Positions 1 through 5,951 of a DNA stretch of 6,384 nt are shown piece after piece. Both the position numbers and the translations under genes were made by a program. Origin of the DNA: Geobacter sp. UBA6169 (lineage in GTDB: Bacteria; Desulfobacterota; Desulfuromonadia; Geobacterales; Pseudopelobacteraceae); the NCBI GenBank assembly GCA_002422265.1, contig DIUB01000112.1, positions 1,441 through 7,824 of the forward strand, read 5' to 3'. Position 1 is the stretch's first letter. Each line of letters opens with the position of its first letter. Under the pieces are notes generated by a model that was not told the DNA's origin, made no database searches, and saw only the letters and a program-made list of their open reading frames with translations.

Positions 1-809
1 TGGCCGAGATGAGGGCGGAGCTGGCAGCGGTTGTCGATTCTTTGCGTAATCCCCATCTGAAGGCGTTGATGGAGAGTTTCTGTGCTGATACCGCCTTTCT
101 GGCAGCCTACTGCAAGGCGCCGGCAGCCAAGGGAATGCACCATGTCTATCTGGGGGGGCTTTTGGAACACTCGCTGTCGGTGGTACGGCTGGCCGACGCG
201 GTGGTGCCGCTCTATCCTGATCTGAACCGTGATCTGCTGGTGGTGGGGGCACTGCTGCATGATGTGGGCAAGGTGGCGGAACTGTCCTATGACCGGGCCT
301 TTGAGTATACCGATGAAGGCCGTCTGATCGGCCATATCAGCATCGGTGTCGAGATGCTGACCGAGCGGATCGCTACGATACCCGGTTTTCCACGGGAGCT
401 GGCCATGCTGCTGAAGCACCTGCTGCTCTCTCACCACGGCCAGTATGACTACGGCTCACCCAAGCGGCCCAAGACCGTGGAGGCCACCATTCTGCACTAC
501 CTGGACGACATGGACTCCAAGATCAACGGCATCCGCTCCCACATAGCCAAGGACACGCCCCAGGGCAGCCGCTGGACCGGACATCACCGCCTCTACAACC
601 TGTATTTCTTCACCGGTAACGGCAATGGGGAGGATGACGGGCTGGAGGAGGCGATCGCACTGTCCGAGCCGATGGCCGAGGCAGCACCGGAGCCGGTTGT
701 GCCTCAAAAAGAAGCGCCGAAACCGCCACGCGCCGGTTTCGGCAACCAGCCCTTTGCCGCCCTGCAGAATCTCAGTCTGTTTGGTGAGAAGGAGTCCGGT
801 CCTTTTTGA
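1..809 (+). CDS. HD-domain phosphohydrolase, YhaM-type 3'-5' exoribonuclease (5' end outside window)
   Basis: The reading frame is open from base 3 (Ala-Glu before the first ATG at 9) to TGA at 807-809, so the gene very likely starts upstream. Counting from the Met at 9, HD-family metal ligands are in order: H54 in LLEHS, H84-D85 in LLHDVGK, H109 in GHI, H142-H143 in SHHG and D167/D169 in LDDMDSK. The pattern GGLLEHS...LLHDVGK...SHHG matches the YhaM family, in which an N-terminal OB-fold binds nucleic acid and the HD domain removes nucleotides from RNA 3' ends. The OB-fold would lie before the window, so it cannot be confirmed. Residues after about 215 form a Pro/Ala/Glu-rich, probably disordered tail. 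The last 38 bases overlap the convergent membrane-protein gene. A cytoplasmic HD hydrolase is nearly certain; exoribonuclease activity is a family-based inference. Confidence 0.85.
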   Translation, partial: AEMRAELAAVVDSLRNPHLKALMESFCADTAFLAAYCKAPAAKGMHHVYLGGLLEHSLSVVRLADAVVPLYPDLNRDLLVVGALLHDVGKVAELSYDRAFEYTDEGRLIGHISIGVEMLTERIATIPGFPRELAMLLKHLLLSHHGQYDYGSPKRPKTVEATILHYLDDMDSKINGIRSHIAKDTPQGSRWTGHHRLYNLYFFTGNGNGEDDGLEEAIALSEPMAEAAPEPVVPQKEAPKPPRAGFGNQPFAALQNLSLFGEKESGPF

Positions 810-1059
810 AATAGGGGTCGTTTTGGGCCTTGCCTGCCAGTGAGGCAGCCAGGGCAACGCCCGCCAGCAGTGCCACCAGGGCACCCAGCCGCTGCCAACG
901 ACTGCCAAAGGCCAGCGGCAGCACGGCGCAGGTTACGGCCAGAAAGCCCAGCAGAAAACCGGCCGCAGGGGCCGGAATCAGCAGGGCTGCAGCCAGCAGC
1001 AGCCAGGCCAGCCAGAAACCGCCGCTTGTTGCAGCATCCCGCAGATTACCTCTATTCAT
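772..1059 (-). CDS. Small three-TM membrane protein, function unknown
   Basis: A 95-residue protein I do not recognise. It has three hydrophobic stretches at about residues 15-29, 33-52 and 57-76, rich in Leu/Ala, and a polar C-terminal tail of about 19 residues containing QNDPYFKKDR. The start is well supported: ATG at 1059 sits in a 4-base ATGA overlap with the stop of the upstream diguanylate cyclase and has a strong Shine-Dalgarno (GGAGGT at 1071-1066, six bases away). It is the last gene of the - strand operon. Its final 38 bases lie antisense to the end of the HD-domain gene, so the polar tail is encoded partly in sequence constrained by another protein. Close coupling to a membrane GGDEF protein suggests, but does not show, a link to it. 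The Ala/Leu-rich composition gives no functional clue. Confidence 0.7.
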   Translation of the reverse strand: MNRGNLRDAATSGGFWLAWLLLAAALLIPAPAAGFLLGFLAVTCAVLPLAFGSRWQRLGALVALLAGVALAASLAGKAQNDPYFKKDRTPSHQTD

Positions 1060-1967
1060 GCCGTTACCTCCCCCTGGGTGCTACCCGCCATATCATCGCA
1101 GGCTATGACCCGGTTCCGTCCGGTCTGTTTGGCCTGATACAGCGCCTTGTCGGCCCGCTCCAGCATATCGCAGGAGCTGTCATCTTTCTGCTGTATGCAG
1201 CTGAGACCGATGCTGATGGTCACCCGCAGCTCTTGATAGTCATTGCCTGAGGTGGTGATCAGGACCGGGGTCTGTTCCACGGTGCGCCGCAGCCGTTCAG
1301 CCAGCATCCGGGCATCGGTTTGCGTGGTGTGGGGCAGCAGCAGTACGAACTCCTCACCACCGAAGCGGGCCACCAGGTCAGTCTGACGCAGGGTATCCAC
1401 CAGCAGCCTGGCCAGGTGTTTCAGTACGATGTCGCCATTTTGATGGCCCCAGGTGTCGTTGACCTTCTTGAAAAAATCGATATCCAGCAGCATCAGTGAC
1501 AGAGGCAGTCCGTGCCGTTGCGCCCGGAGCATCTCCTCCTGCAGGCGCCGGTCAAGAAAGCGGCGGTTGAAGATCCCCAGCAGCGGATCGGTGATGGTCT
1601 CCTGCTCCAGTTCCACCACCCGCTTCAGTTCCTGTGCCGTGCGGTAAGCCAGAAAACAGACCAGCAGCACAAAGACCGCCCCAAAGAAAAATATCACCGG
1701 TACGACCATCTCGTGCTTGTCGTAATGGGTGCCCCGTTTCAGCAGATAGAAGCCAAGATAGCCGACGATGAACAACATGATGAAACCGCCCAGCACCCGC
1801 CAGCTGGTGCGGTTGATCCCCCTGGGCAGCTCTCTGGCCAGCTTGCGCACAAAGAAGAGCGAACTGGCAAGCAGCGACGCGCCGCTCAGCAGAAAGATCG
1901 TCATCAGGTCGCAGACGCAAAACGGCAGCACCAACGCTGTCGGCAGGCTCTCAAGGGGTGACGTCAT
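1056..1967 (-). CDS. Membrane-bound GGDEF diguanylate cyclase
   Basis: A 303-residue protein predicted to make c-di-GMP from two GTP at the inner membrane. Three membrane segments are visible at about residues 20-40, 58-76 and 88-108. The basic loop 41-57 fits the cytoplasmic side, and no sizeable periplasmic domain exists. A short linker leads into a complete GGDEF domain (about 125-290): ITDPLLGIFNRR at its start, metal-binding D162 in LDIDFFKKVND, the signature GGEEF at 203-207, and the late ISIG and ADKALYQAK motifs. An RxxD inhibitory site (R194-D197) lies exactly five residues before the signature, so product feedback is expected. The start ATG at 1967 overlaps the dtd stop as ATGA, with GGAG about eight bases upstream. 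Its stop overlaps the next gene the same way. The lack of a recognisable sensory domain means any signal must come through the membrane segments or a partner. Confidence 0.93.
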   Translation of the reverse strand: MTSPLESLPTALVLPFCVCDLMTIFLLSGASLLASSLFFVRKLARELPRGINRTSWRVLGGFIMLFIVGYLGFYLLKRGTHYDKHEMVVPVIFFFGAVFVLLVCFLAYRTAQELKRVVELEQETITDPLLGIFNRRFLDRRLQEEMLRAQRHGLPLSLMLLDIDFFKKVNDTWGHQNGDIVLKHLARLLVDTLRQTDLVARFGGEEFVLLLPHTTQTDARMLAERLRRTVEQTPVLITTSGNDYQELRVTISIGLSCIQQKDDSSCDMLERADKALYQAKQTGRNRVIACDDMAGSTQGEVTA

Positions 1968-2407
1968 GGGCTTTTCTCCAGAATAAAGGTCACCGGGCCG
2001 TCGTTGACCAGCGCCACCTGCATGTCGGCCTGAAAGATGCCGGTCGCTACCGGCAGCTGCAGCTGACGCAGCGCTGTTACAAACTGTTCATAGCGCAGCT
2101 TGCCGATATCCGGCGGGGCAGCGGTGTCAAAGGAAGGACGCCGCCCCTTGGTGCAGTTACCGGCCAGGGTAAACTGGGAAACCGCCAGCACTGCACCGCC
2201 GACGTCCATCAGCGAGCGGTTCATCTTGCCGTTGTCATCCTCAAAGACCCGCAGGGTGGCGATCTTCTCCGCCAGCCAGTCGGCCTGGGCCTGCTGGTCT
2301 CCCTTTTCAACCCCCAGCAGCACCAGCAGCCCTCGGCTGATCTCACCCACCACAGTGCCGTCAACGGTGACGGAAGCAGAGCTGACCCTTTGAATCACTG
2401 CCTTCAT
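1964..2407 (-). CDS. dtd: D-aminoacyl-tRNA deacylase (D-Tyr-tRNA deacylase)
   Basis: A 147-residue protein of the usual full length for bacterial Dtd, a cytoplasmic homodimer that hydrolyses D-amino acids (and mischarged Gly) from tRNA and so proofreads chirality in translation. Family hallmarks are all present: N-terminal MKAVIQRVSSASV, the SQFTL motif at 77-81 followed by TKGRRPSF, and the C-terminal NDGPVT at 135-140 that holds the Gly-cisPro pair of the active site. Nothing looks degraded. The ATG at 2407 overlaps the stop of the GGDEF-EAL gene as ATGA; only a weak purine-rich stretch lies upstream, so translation probably depends on coupling. Its own stop overlaps the start of the diguanylate cyclase. 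A housekeeping enzyme between two c-di-GMP genes is an odd neighbour and may simply reflect operon assembly. Confidence 0.97.
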   Translation of the reverse strand: MKAVIQRVSSASVTVDGTVVGEISRGLLVLLGVEKGDQQAQADWLAEKIATLRVFEDDNGKMNRSLMDVGGAVLAVSQFTLAGNCTKGRRPSFDTAAPPDIGKLRYEQFVTALRQLQLPVATGIFQADMQVALVNDGPVTFILEKSP

Positions 2408-4395
2408 GGTTCTTTCTTAAACGGTGCCAGCAGCTGCAGCTGATCCGGAGCCAGGGCCGGGGAGTAGAGATAGCCCTGTGCCTCATGACAGCCCCAGTCC
2501 TTCAGGGTAGTGGCATGGTGCTGACTTTCCACCCCTTCGCCGACAACGGTAAGCCCCAGGGTTGTGCCCAGGTTGACGACCGCCTGGGCCACCTGGGCGG
2601 CCCGTGAGGTGGCACCGATTTCGTGTACAAATGATTTGTCGATCTTCAGCCGGTCGATCGGCAGGCGGTGCAGGTAGGAGAGGGACGAGAAGCCGGTGCC
2701 GAAATCGTCAATGGCAATGGAAACCCCCAGGTCGCGCAGCTGTTTCAGTACTGCTATGGCCCGGTCGGCATCCTGCAGAATGTAGCCTTCAGTTATCTCA
2801 AGTTCCAGACAGTCAGCCGGCAGGTGCGCATGGTCCAGGGCTCTCTTGACCATATCGACGATGTCGCCACGCTGGATCTGCAAGGCAGAAAGGTTGACCG
2901 CCACCCGTGGTATCGGGGTGCCTTCACTACGCCAGTGCTGCATCTGGCGGCAGGCATCCTCCAGAATCCACTCGCCCATCGGCAGAATCAGGCCGGTCTC
3001 TTCTGCTATCGGTATAAAGCGGCCCGGTGCCACCAGGCCAAACTCGGGGCTTGACCAGCGGGCCAGGGCCTCAACTCCGACAACTGTACCGCTCTGCAGG
3101 CAGATCTGCGGCTGGTAGTCAAGACGCAGCTCGCCCCGATCGACCGCCTTGCGCAGCTTTTGCTCCATGTCGGTCCGTTCCCGCACCGAGGTGGTCTGCT
3201 CCCGTGAATAAAACCGGTAGGCGCCCCGCCCGGCGGCCTTTGCGCGATACATGGCAGTGTCGGCATTGCGCAGCAGTCTGACCTCGTCGTCACCATCCTG
3301 TGGATAGAGGCAGATACCGATACTGGCGGAGAGGAAAAATTCCTGTTGTTCACACGCCAGGGGGGTGGCCAGCATCTCCAGAATCGTGCGGGCCAGGTCG
3401 GCAGCCTCATGCTCATGCTCGACCCGCTCCTGCAGCACGCAGAACTCGTCTCCCCCCAGCCGGGCGATCAGGTGACGATTCTGCAGGGTCATGGTCAGGC
3501 GGGCTGCCACGGCCCGCAGTACGCAGTCGCCCACCTGATGGCCGTAACTGTCGTTGATGTTCTTGAAATGGTCCAGGTCAAAGAACAGCAGGGCCACCGA
3601 ATGATGGTTATGATGGGCCGAGGCGATGGCCTGGCTGCAGCGCAGATCAAACAGCAGCCGATTGGGCAGCCCGGTCAGCGGGTCGTGCTGGGCCTGAAAT
3701 GCCAGCTCCTGCTGTGTCTGCTGCAGCTCATCAAACTGTATCTGCAGGTTAAGGGACATCTCATTGAAGACCCGGGCCAGACGGGCGACTTCATCGTTGC
3801 CGTCAACTTTTACCGTCACCCCCATCTCCCCTTCACCCATTCTGTGGCTTGCCCGTTCAAGGGCCTGCAGACGTCGGGTCAGCAGATAGCCCATGCCCAA
3901 GCCTACCAGTGCGCTGATGAAAACCGCTGCCAGGGCAATCGGGATGCCGCGTCTCATCAGGGCCTGCTGGCTTTCATCCATCTCGGCGCGGGAGTAGTGA
4001 ATGGCGATCGTGCCCAGTAGCTCGGCAGCGTTGCTGATCTCGGCGTTCTTCCAGACCGACTTTTTTTCCTGCTGCAGCCGGGGCAGCGGCAGACCGATGT
4101 TGGCTGGATCGGTACTGGCCACCACGATGCCGCTCTGGTTTGCCAGCATGATCTGCTTGATATGGTAGGTGGTGGCAAAGAAGGAGATGAACAGCTGGAA
4201 ATCGGCAGAGTCGTCCACCAGCAGTGCCGTGCGGGCAATCTTGGAGGAAAGGGCCAGAAAGGTGTCCTCACGGGACTGCAGCTTTTTCAGGTCGGCATCC
4301 CGGTAGGCGGTAAAGGTAAACCAGAGCAGGGGTGAGACGATACAGACCTGCAGCACAAAGACAACGATGCTTATCTTGTATTTGAGCGATCTCAT
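2404..4395 (-). CDS. Membrane HAMP-GGDEF-EAL c-di-GMP protein (likely phosphodiesterase or bifunctional)
   Basis: A 663-residue sensor. Order: TM1 about 8-30, a periplasmic domain of about 120 residues (31-150), TM2 about 151-172, HAMP about 173-225, GGDEF about 236-395 and EAL about 410-655. The GGDEF signature is intact (GGDEF at 314-318; D273 in FFDLDHFKNIND), but the RxxD inhibitory site is replaced by Q305/H308. The EAL domain keeps the expected catalytic residues: E442 of EAL, N501 in NLS, E533 in ELEITEG, D563-D564 in DDFGTGFS, K584 in KIDKSF, E620 in GEGVES and Q640. Breakdown of c-di-GMP is therefore well supported, and synthesis is possible. I chose ATG at 4395, four bases after the stop of the binding-protein gene, because the frame's 70-codon upstream extension lies inside that gene and is not protein-like. 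No clear Shine-Dalgarno precedes this ATG, so coupling is likely. The periplasmic domain probably receives the binding protein. Confidence 0.93.
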   Translation of the reverse strand: MRSLKYKISIVVFVLQVCIVSPLLWFTFTAYRDADLKKLQSREDTFLALSSKIARTALLVDDSADFQLFISFFATTYHIKQIMLANQSGIVVASTDPANIGLPLPRLQQEKKSVWKNAEISNAAELLGTIAIHYSRAEMDESQQALMRRGIPIALAAVFISALVGLGMGYLLTRRLQALERASHRMGEGEMGVTVKVDGNDEVARLARVFNEMSLNLQIQFDELQQTQQELAFQAQHDPLTGLPNRLLFDLRCSQAIASAHHNHHSVALLFFDLDHFKNINDSYGHQVGDCVLRAVAARLTMTLQNRHLIARLGGDEFCVLQERVEHEHEAADLARTILEMLATPLACEQQEFFLSASIGICLYPQDGDDEVRLLRNADTAMYRAKAAGRGAYRFYSREQTTSVRERTDMEQKLRKAVDRGELRLDYQPQICLQSGTVVGVEALARWSSPEFGLVAPGRFIPIAEETGLILPMGEWILEDACRQMQHWRSEGTPIPRVAVNLSALQIQRGDIVDMVKRALDHAHLPADCLELEITEGYILQDADRAIAVLKQLRDLGVSIAIDDFGTGFSSLSYLHRLPIDRLKIDKSFVHEIGATSRAAQVAQAVVNLGTTLGLTVVGEGVESQHHATTLKDWGCHEAQGYLYSPALAPDQLQLLAPFKKEP

Positions 4396-4399
4396 GTAA

Positions 4400-5275
4400 T
4401 TATTTACTGCCGAGTCGCTTGAGTATGGTGCGTGCAGGGTTGTAGTCACGGTCGGTAACCGGTTTAAAGTAGCGGCCGGTGACGGTATCTGATGATTCAA
4501 TGAACAGCTGACGCAGGTGTGGGTCAACCGTAGAGAGGGTGCTGAAGTGCAGGGTGTCAAGGATGATCTTCCGGTCGCTGGCCGGTACCCGCTTGTGAAC
4601 GGCAAACATGGTGTGGGGGATCGAAATTGAATGACCGATCCGGGTAAAGGTCAGTTTGAACTGCGACTCAAAGGTCTTGAGGGTTGAGGCGCTGGTTGCG
4701 CAGGAATCCACGCTGCCGATCTGCAGCTGCTGCAGGCAGGCCAGATGATTGGGGAAGTGCTTGACCGTAATGTTCTTGTCAGGCTGCAAACCCTGTTTTT
4801 GCAGGGCATCCAGGGCAAGATAGGTTACAGCGCCGGTGGCCGGCGGGGTGCCGATCCGTTTTCCCTTGAGGTCGGCGATACTGGTTATGGGCGAGCCTTT
4901 TTTGACGGAAAACTGGGCGAACAGGTCTTCAGAACGGGCCACCAGCGGCAGATAGCCCCGTGGGTGGGCAAAACGGATGTAATCAAAGGGGTGGACATGG
5001 ATGATATCGAAGGTCTGATCATGCAGGGCGCTGATGAAGGCCCCGTAGGTGCTGGTCAGGCGTACCCGCACCGTTTTCTTGAGCGGTACGGACAGTTCGG
5101 CTGCCACCGGAGCAAAGATGCCTTCAAGATTGGGCACCGGCAGGAACGGGAATACTCCCAGCAGGTACTCACTGTCAGCTGCTGTTGCGGCATGGCTGCG
5201 GGAGGGGCTCAACAGAAGCAGACCACAGATAAGGGTGATGCTGAGTAGAGACAGCAGGCGGCGCAGAGTAGGCAT
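4400..5275 (-). CDS. Periplasmic PhnD-like substrate-binding protein, orphan, probable sensor component
   Basis: A 291-residue exported protein of the PhnD/phosphate-phosphite-phosphonate binding family (periplasmic binding protein type II). The signal peptide is clear: basic n-region (MPTLRR), a Leu-rich core to about residue 23, and a cleavage-type SRSHA at 25-29. Family features in the mature part are the FDIIHVHPFDYIRF segment (89-102), corresponding to the 'D-x-x-x-x-x-P-x-x-Y' strand of PhnD, and SPITSIADLKGKRIGTPPAT (128-147), the typical hinge segment. C180 and C192 could form a disulfide. The ATG at 5275 has AGAGGA five to six bases upstream. No ABC permease or ATPase gene is next to it; the next gene, four bases away, encodes the GGDEF-EAL protein. 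I infer a ligand-reporting role rather than transport. Ligand identity cannot be read from sequence; phosphonate is only the family name. Confidence 0.88.
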   Translation of the reverse strand: MPTLRRLLSLLSITLICGLLLLSPSRSHAATAADSEYLLGVFPFLPVPNLEGIFAPVAAELSVPLKKTVRVRLTSTYGAFISALHDQTFDIIHVHPFDYIRFAHPRGYLPLVARSEDLFAQFSVKKGSPITSIADLKGKRIGTPPATGAVTYLALDALQKQGLQPDKNITVKHFPNHLACLQQLQIGSVDSCATSASTLKTFESQFKLTFTRIGHSISIPHTMFAVHKRVPASDRKIILDTLHFSTLSTVDPHLRQLFIESSDTVTGRYFKPVTDRDYNPARTILKRLGSK

Positions 5276-5455
5276 GGCGTTTCCTCTTTCAAAACAACCT
5301 GCAGATGGCAGCTGATAGTGTTGTGTGGGATTTGCGGCAGCGGCTCATTACCTGTTTGTCAAGCGTTGCCGGACACAAGAATAGCAGCTTTTGAGTGTTG
5401 AGGAAAGTGGCAAGGTGGTTTGTGTAGTGATCTGACAAAGCAGGACTAAGCGGGA
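5276..5455 (-). other. Intergenic region before the c-di-GMP operon, likely holding its promoter
   Basis: These 180 bases separate the 82-codon gene from the binding-protein gene and are AT-richer than the flanking genes. The start-proximal end carries the Shine-Dalgarno AGAGGA. A perfect -35-like TTGACA reads on the - strand at 5362-5357, but no acceptable -10 follows at 16-18 bases, so I do not call a promoter. I see no terminator hairpin with a T-run and no c-di-GMP (GEMM) riboswitch signature. The gap itself is the only one in the - strand cluster, which makes it the natural site for operon regulation. Confidence 0.35.
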
Positions 5456-5462
5456 CTAAGCG
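5443..5462. repeat. Tandem duplication of a 10-base unit, GGACTAAGCG x2
   Basis: Two perfect, directly adjacent copies of GGACTAAGCG occupy 5443-5452 and 5453-5462. The right copy contains the TAG stop codon (5458-5456 on the - strand) of the 82-codon gene; the left copy lies just past it. Removing one copy would leave the protein unchanged, so this looks like a small slippage duplication at a gene end. Confidence 0.6.
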
Positions 5463-5704
5463 TATATAGAAAAAGTCCTTCGCAGTGCCTGCATTTCTTC
5501 AGGTGTAACCGGTTGTGATGGTTTTCGCCCGTTTGTTTCGTTATCATCTGTCACGGGTGACGTCAGGGGACCTTGATCGGTTGGACGCTCTTTTCTGAAA
5601 TTTCTGGTCTGGTCGGTGTTACGGTCAACCAGAGCCTGCTTTTTCAGCTCCTGGTACTGTAATTCAAGGGGTGTGGGAATATCCTTGCGGATGGTGAGGC
5701 TCAT
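5456..5704 (-). CDS. Small hypothetical protein, 82 residues
   Basis: I do not recognise this protein. It is soluble in character, with no signal peptide or membrane segment. Residues 9-26 (IPTPLELQYQELKKQALV) could form a helix; residues 30-66 are polar and rich in Asp, Asn, Thr, Pro, Arg and Gln, probably disordered; residues 66-80 hold the motif VTPEEMQALRRTFSI, which resembles a segment of the upstream 50-residue protein. Coding is supported by an ATGA overlap with that gene (5704-5701) and a good Shine-Dalgarno, GAGGGAG at 5718-5712, seven bases before the ATG. The stop lies in a 10-base tandem repeat. Base composition is less GC-rich than the signalling genes. The short N-terminal helix plus linker plus C-terminal motif could be an adaptor or regulator, but that is speculation. 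Confidence 0.65.
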   Translation of the reverse strand: MSLTIRKDIPTPLELQYQELKKQALVDRNTDQTRNFRKERPTDQGPLTSPVTDDNETNGRKPSQPVTPEEMQALRRTFSIYA

Positions 5705-5853
5705 TGCTGGGCTCCCTCTGCTGCAACGGTTCCCGGGGAAGGTTCAGGAAGCAGGTGCCGGTCGTCATCAGTGCTGAAGAGCTGACGTATCGCCTGCCGT
5801 TCATCAAAGGTAATCCCCTGGTAGCTGTATTCATAATCATACCGGCTGTTCAT
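5701..5853 (-). CDS. Small hypothetical protein, 50 residues
   Basis: An unrecognised short, acidic-polar protein without membrane segments. It begins MNSRYDYEYSYQG, Tyr-rich, followed by the motif ITFDERQAIRQLFST (14-28) and a Pro/Ala/Glu tail. The motif resembles residues 66-80 of the next protein. I chose ATG at 5853 because AAAGGCG at 5867-5861 stands seven bases upstream. The frame stays open to a TTG at 5913, which would add 20 basic residues (70 total) but lacks a Shine-Dalgarno and sits in the spacer before sbcD. The stop overlaps the next start as ATGA, so the two proteins are probably made together. The gene is divergent from sbcD with 98 bases between the starts. Its shortness leaves real doubt, though coupling to its neighbour argues that it is translated. 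Confidence 0.58.
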   Translation of the reverse strand: MNSRYDYEYSYQGITFDERQAIRQLFSTDDDRHLLPEPSPGTVAAEGAQQ

Positions 5854-5951
5854 GGTGTGCCGCCTTTGCTGTGGTTTCAGTATCCGTATCGGCAGCACGG
5901 GTGTTTTTTTCAAGCGGCACGGCCGCCGGTTTTCCTTCTCAAGGAGGTTCC
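5854..5951. other. Divergent intergenic spacer between the small-gene pair and sbcD
   Basis: These 98 bases must hold initiation signals for both directions. On the + strand a near-perfect Shine-Dalgarno AAGGAGGT (5941-5948) precedes sbcD. A seven-T run (5904-5910) and a GC-rich block just after it stand out, but the T-run is not preceded by a stable hairpin. No convincing -35/-10 pair is visible on either strand, so promoters may be divergent from consensus or overlap the genes. Confidence 0.4.
5861..5867 (-). promoter_or_regulatory. Ribosome binding site deciding the ATG 5853 start
   Basis: On the - strand this reads AAAGGCG, a one-mismatch Shine-Dalgarno, seven bases before ATG 5853. No comparable site precedes the alternative TTG at 5913, which supports the 50-residue form of the small protein. 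Confidence 0.5.

Noticed and set aside
456..908. 150-codon - strand open frame opposite the HD-domain gene
   Set aside because: It covers the strand opposite a clear HD-domain gene, has Trp/Arg/Gly-rich shadow composition and no recognisable motif.
3346..4020. 224-codon + strand open frame opposite the GGDEF-EAL gene
   Set aside because: Long, but antisense to intact GGDEF and HAMP coding sequence, with Gln/His/Gly-rich composition typical of reverse-strand shadows in GC-rich DNA.
4396..4605. 70-codon N-terminal extension of the GGDEF-EAL frame
   Set aside because: It lies wholly inside the binding-protein gene in another frame and has low-complexity Ser/Thr/Pro composition. ATG 4395 directly precedes a classic membrane segment, so the extension is a chance open frame.
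5225..5227. Lipoprotein Cys in the signal peptide of the binding protein (C17)
   Set aside because: The residues before it are T-L-I, not a lipobox with a small residue at -1, and an AxA-like SRSHA signal peptidase I site follows.
5357..5362. TTGACA on the - strand upstream of the binding-protein gene as a sigma-70 -35 box
   Set aside because: The hexamer is perfect but no TATAAT-like sequence follows at 16-18 bases (the region reads TGCCGC), so it cannot be called a promoter from sequence alone.
5276..5455. c-di-GMP (GEMM) riboswitch or sigma-54 promoter before the c-di-GMP operon
   Set aside because: Looked for the GEMM core segments and for GG-N10-GC spacing on the - strand; neither is present.
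5901..5937. T-run and GC-rich block upstream of sbcD as a rho-independent terminator
   Set aside because: The T-run comes before, not after, the GC-rich block on the + strand, and only a four-pair stem can be drawn; both flanking genes are divergent, so no terminator is needed here.
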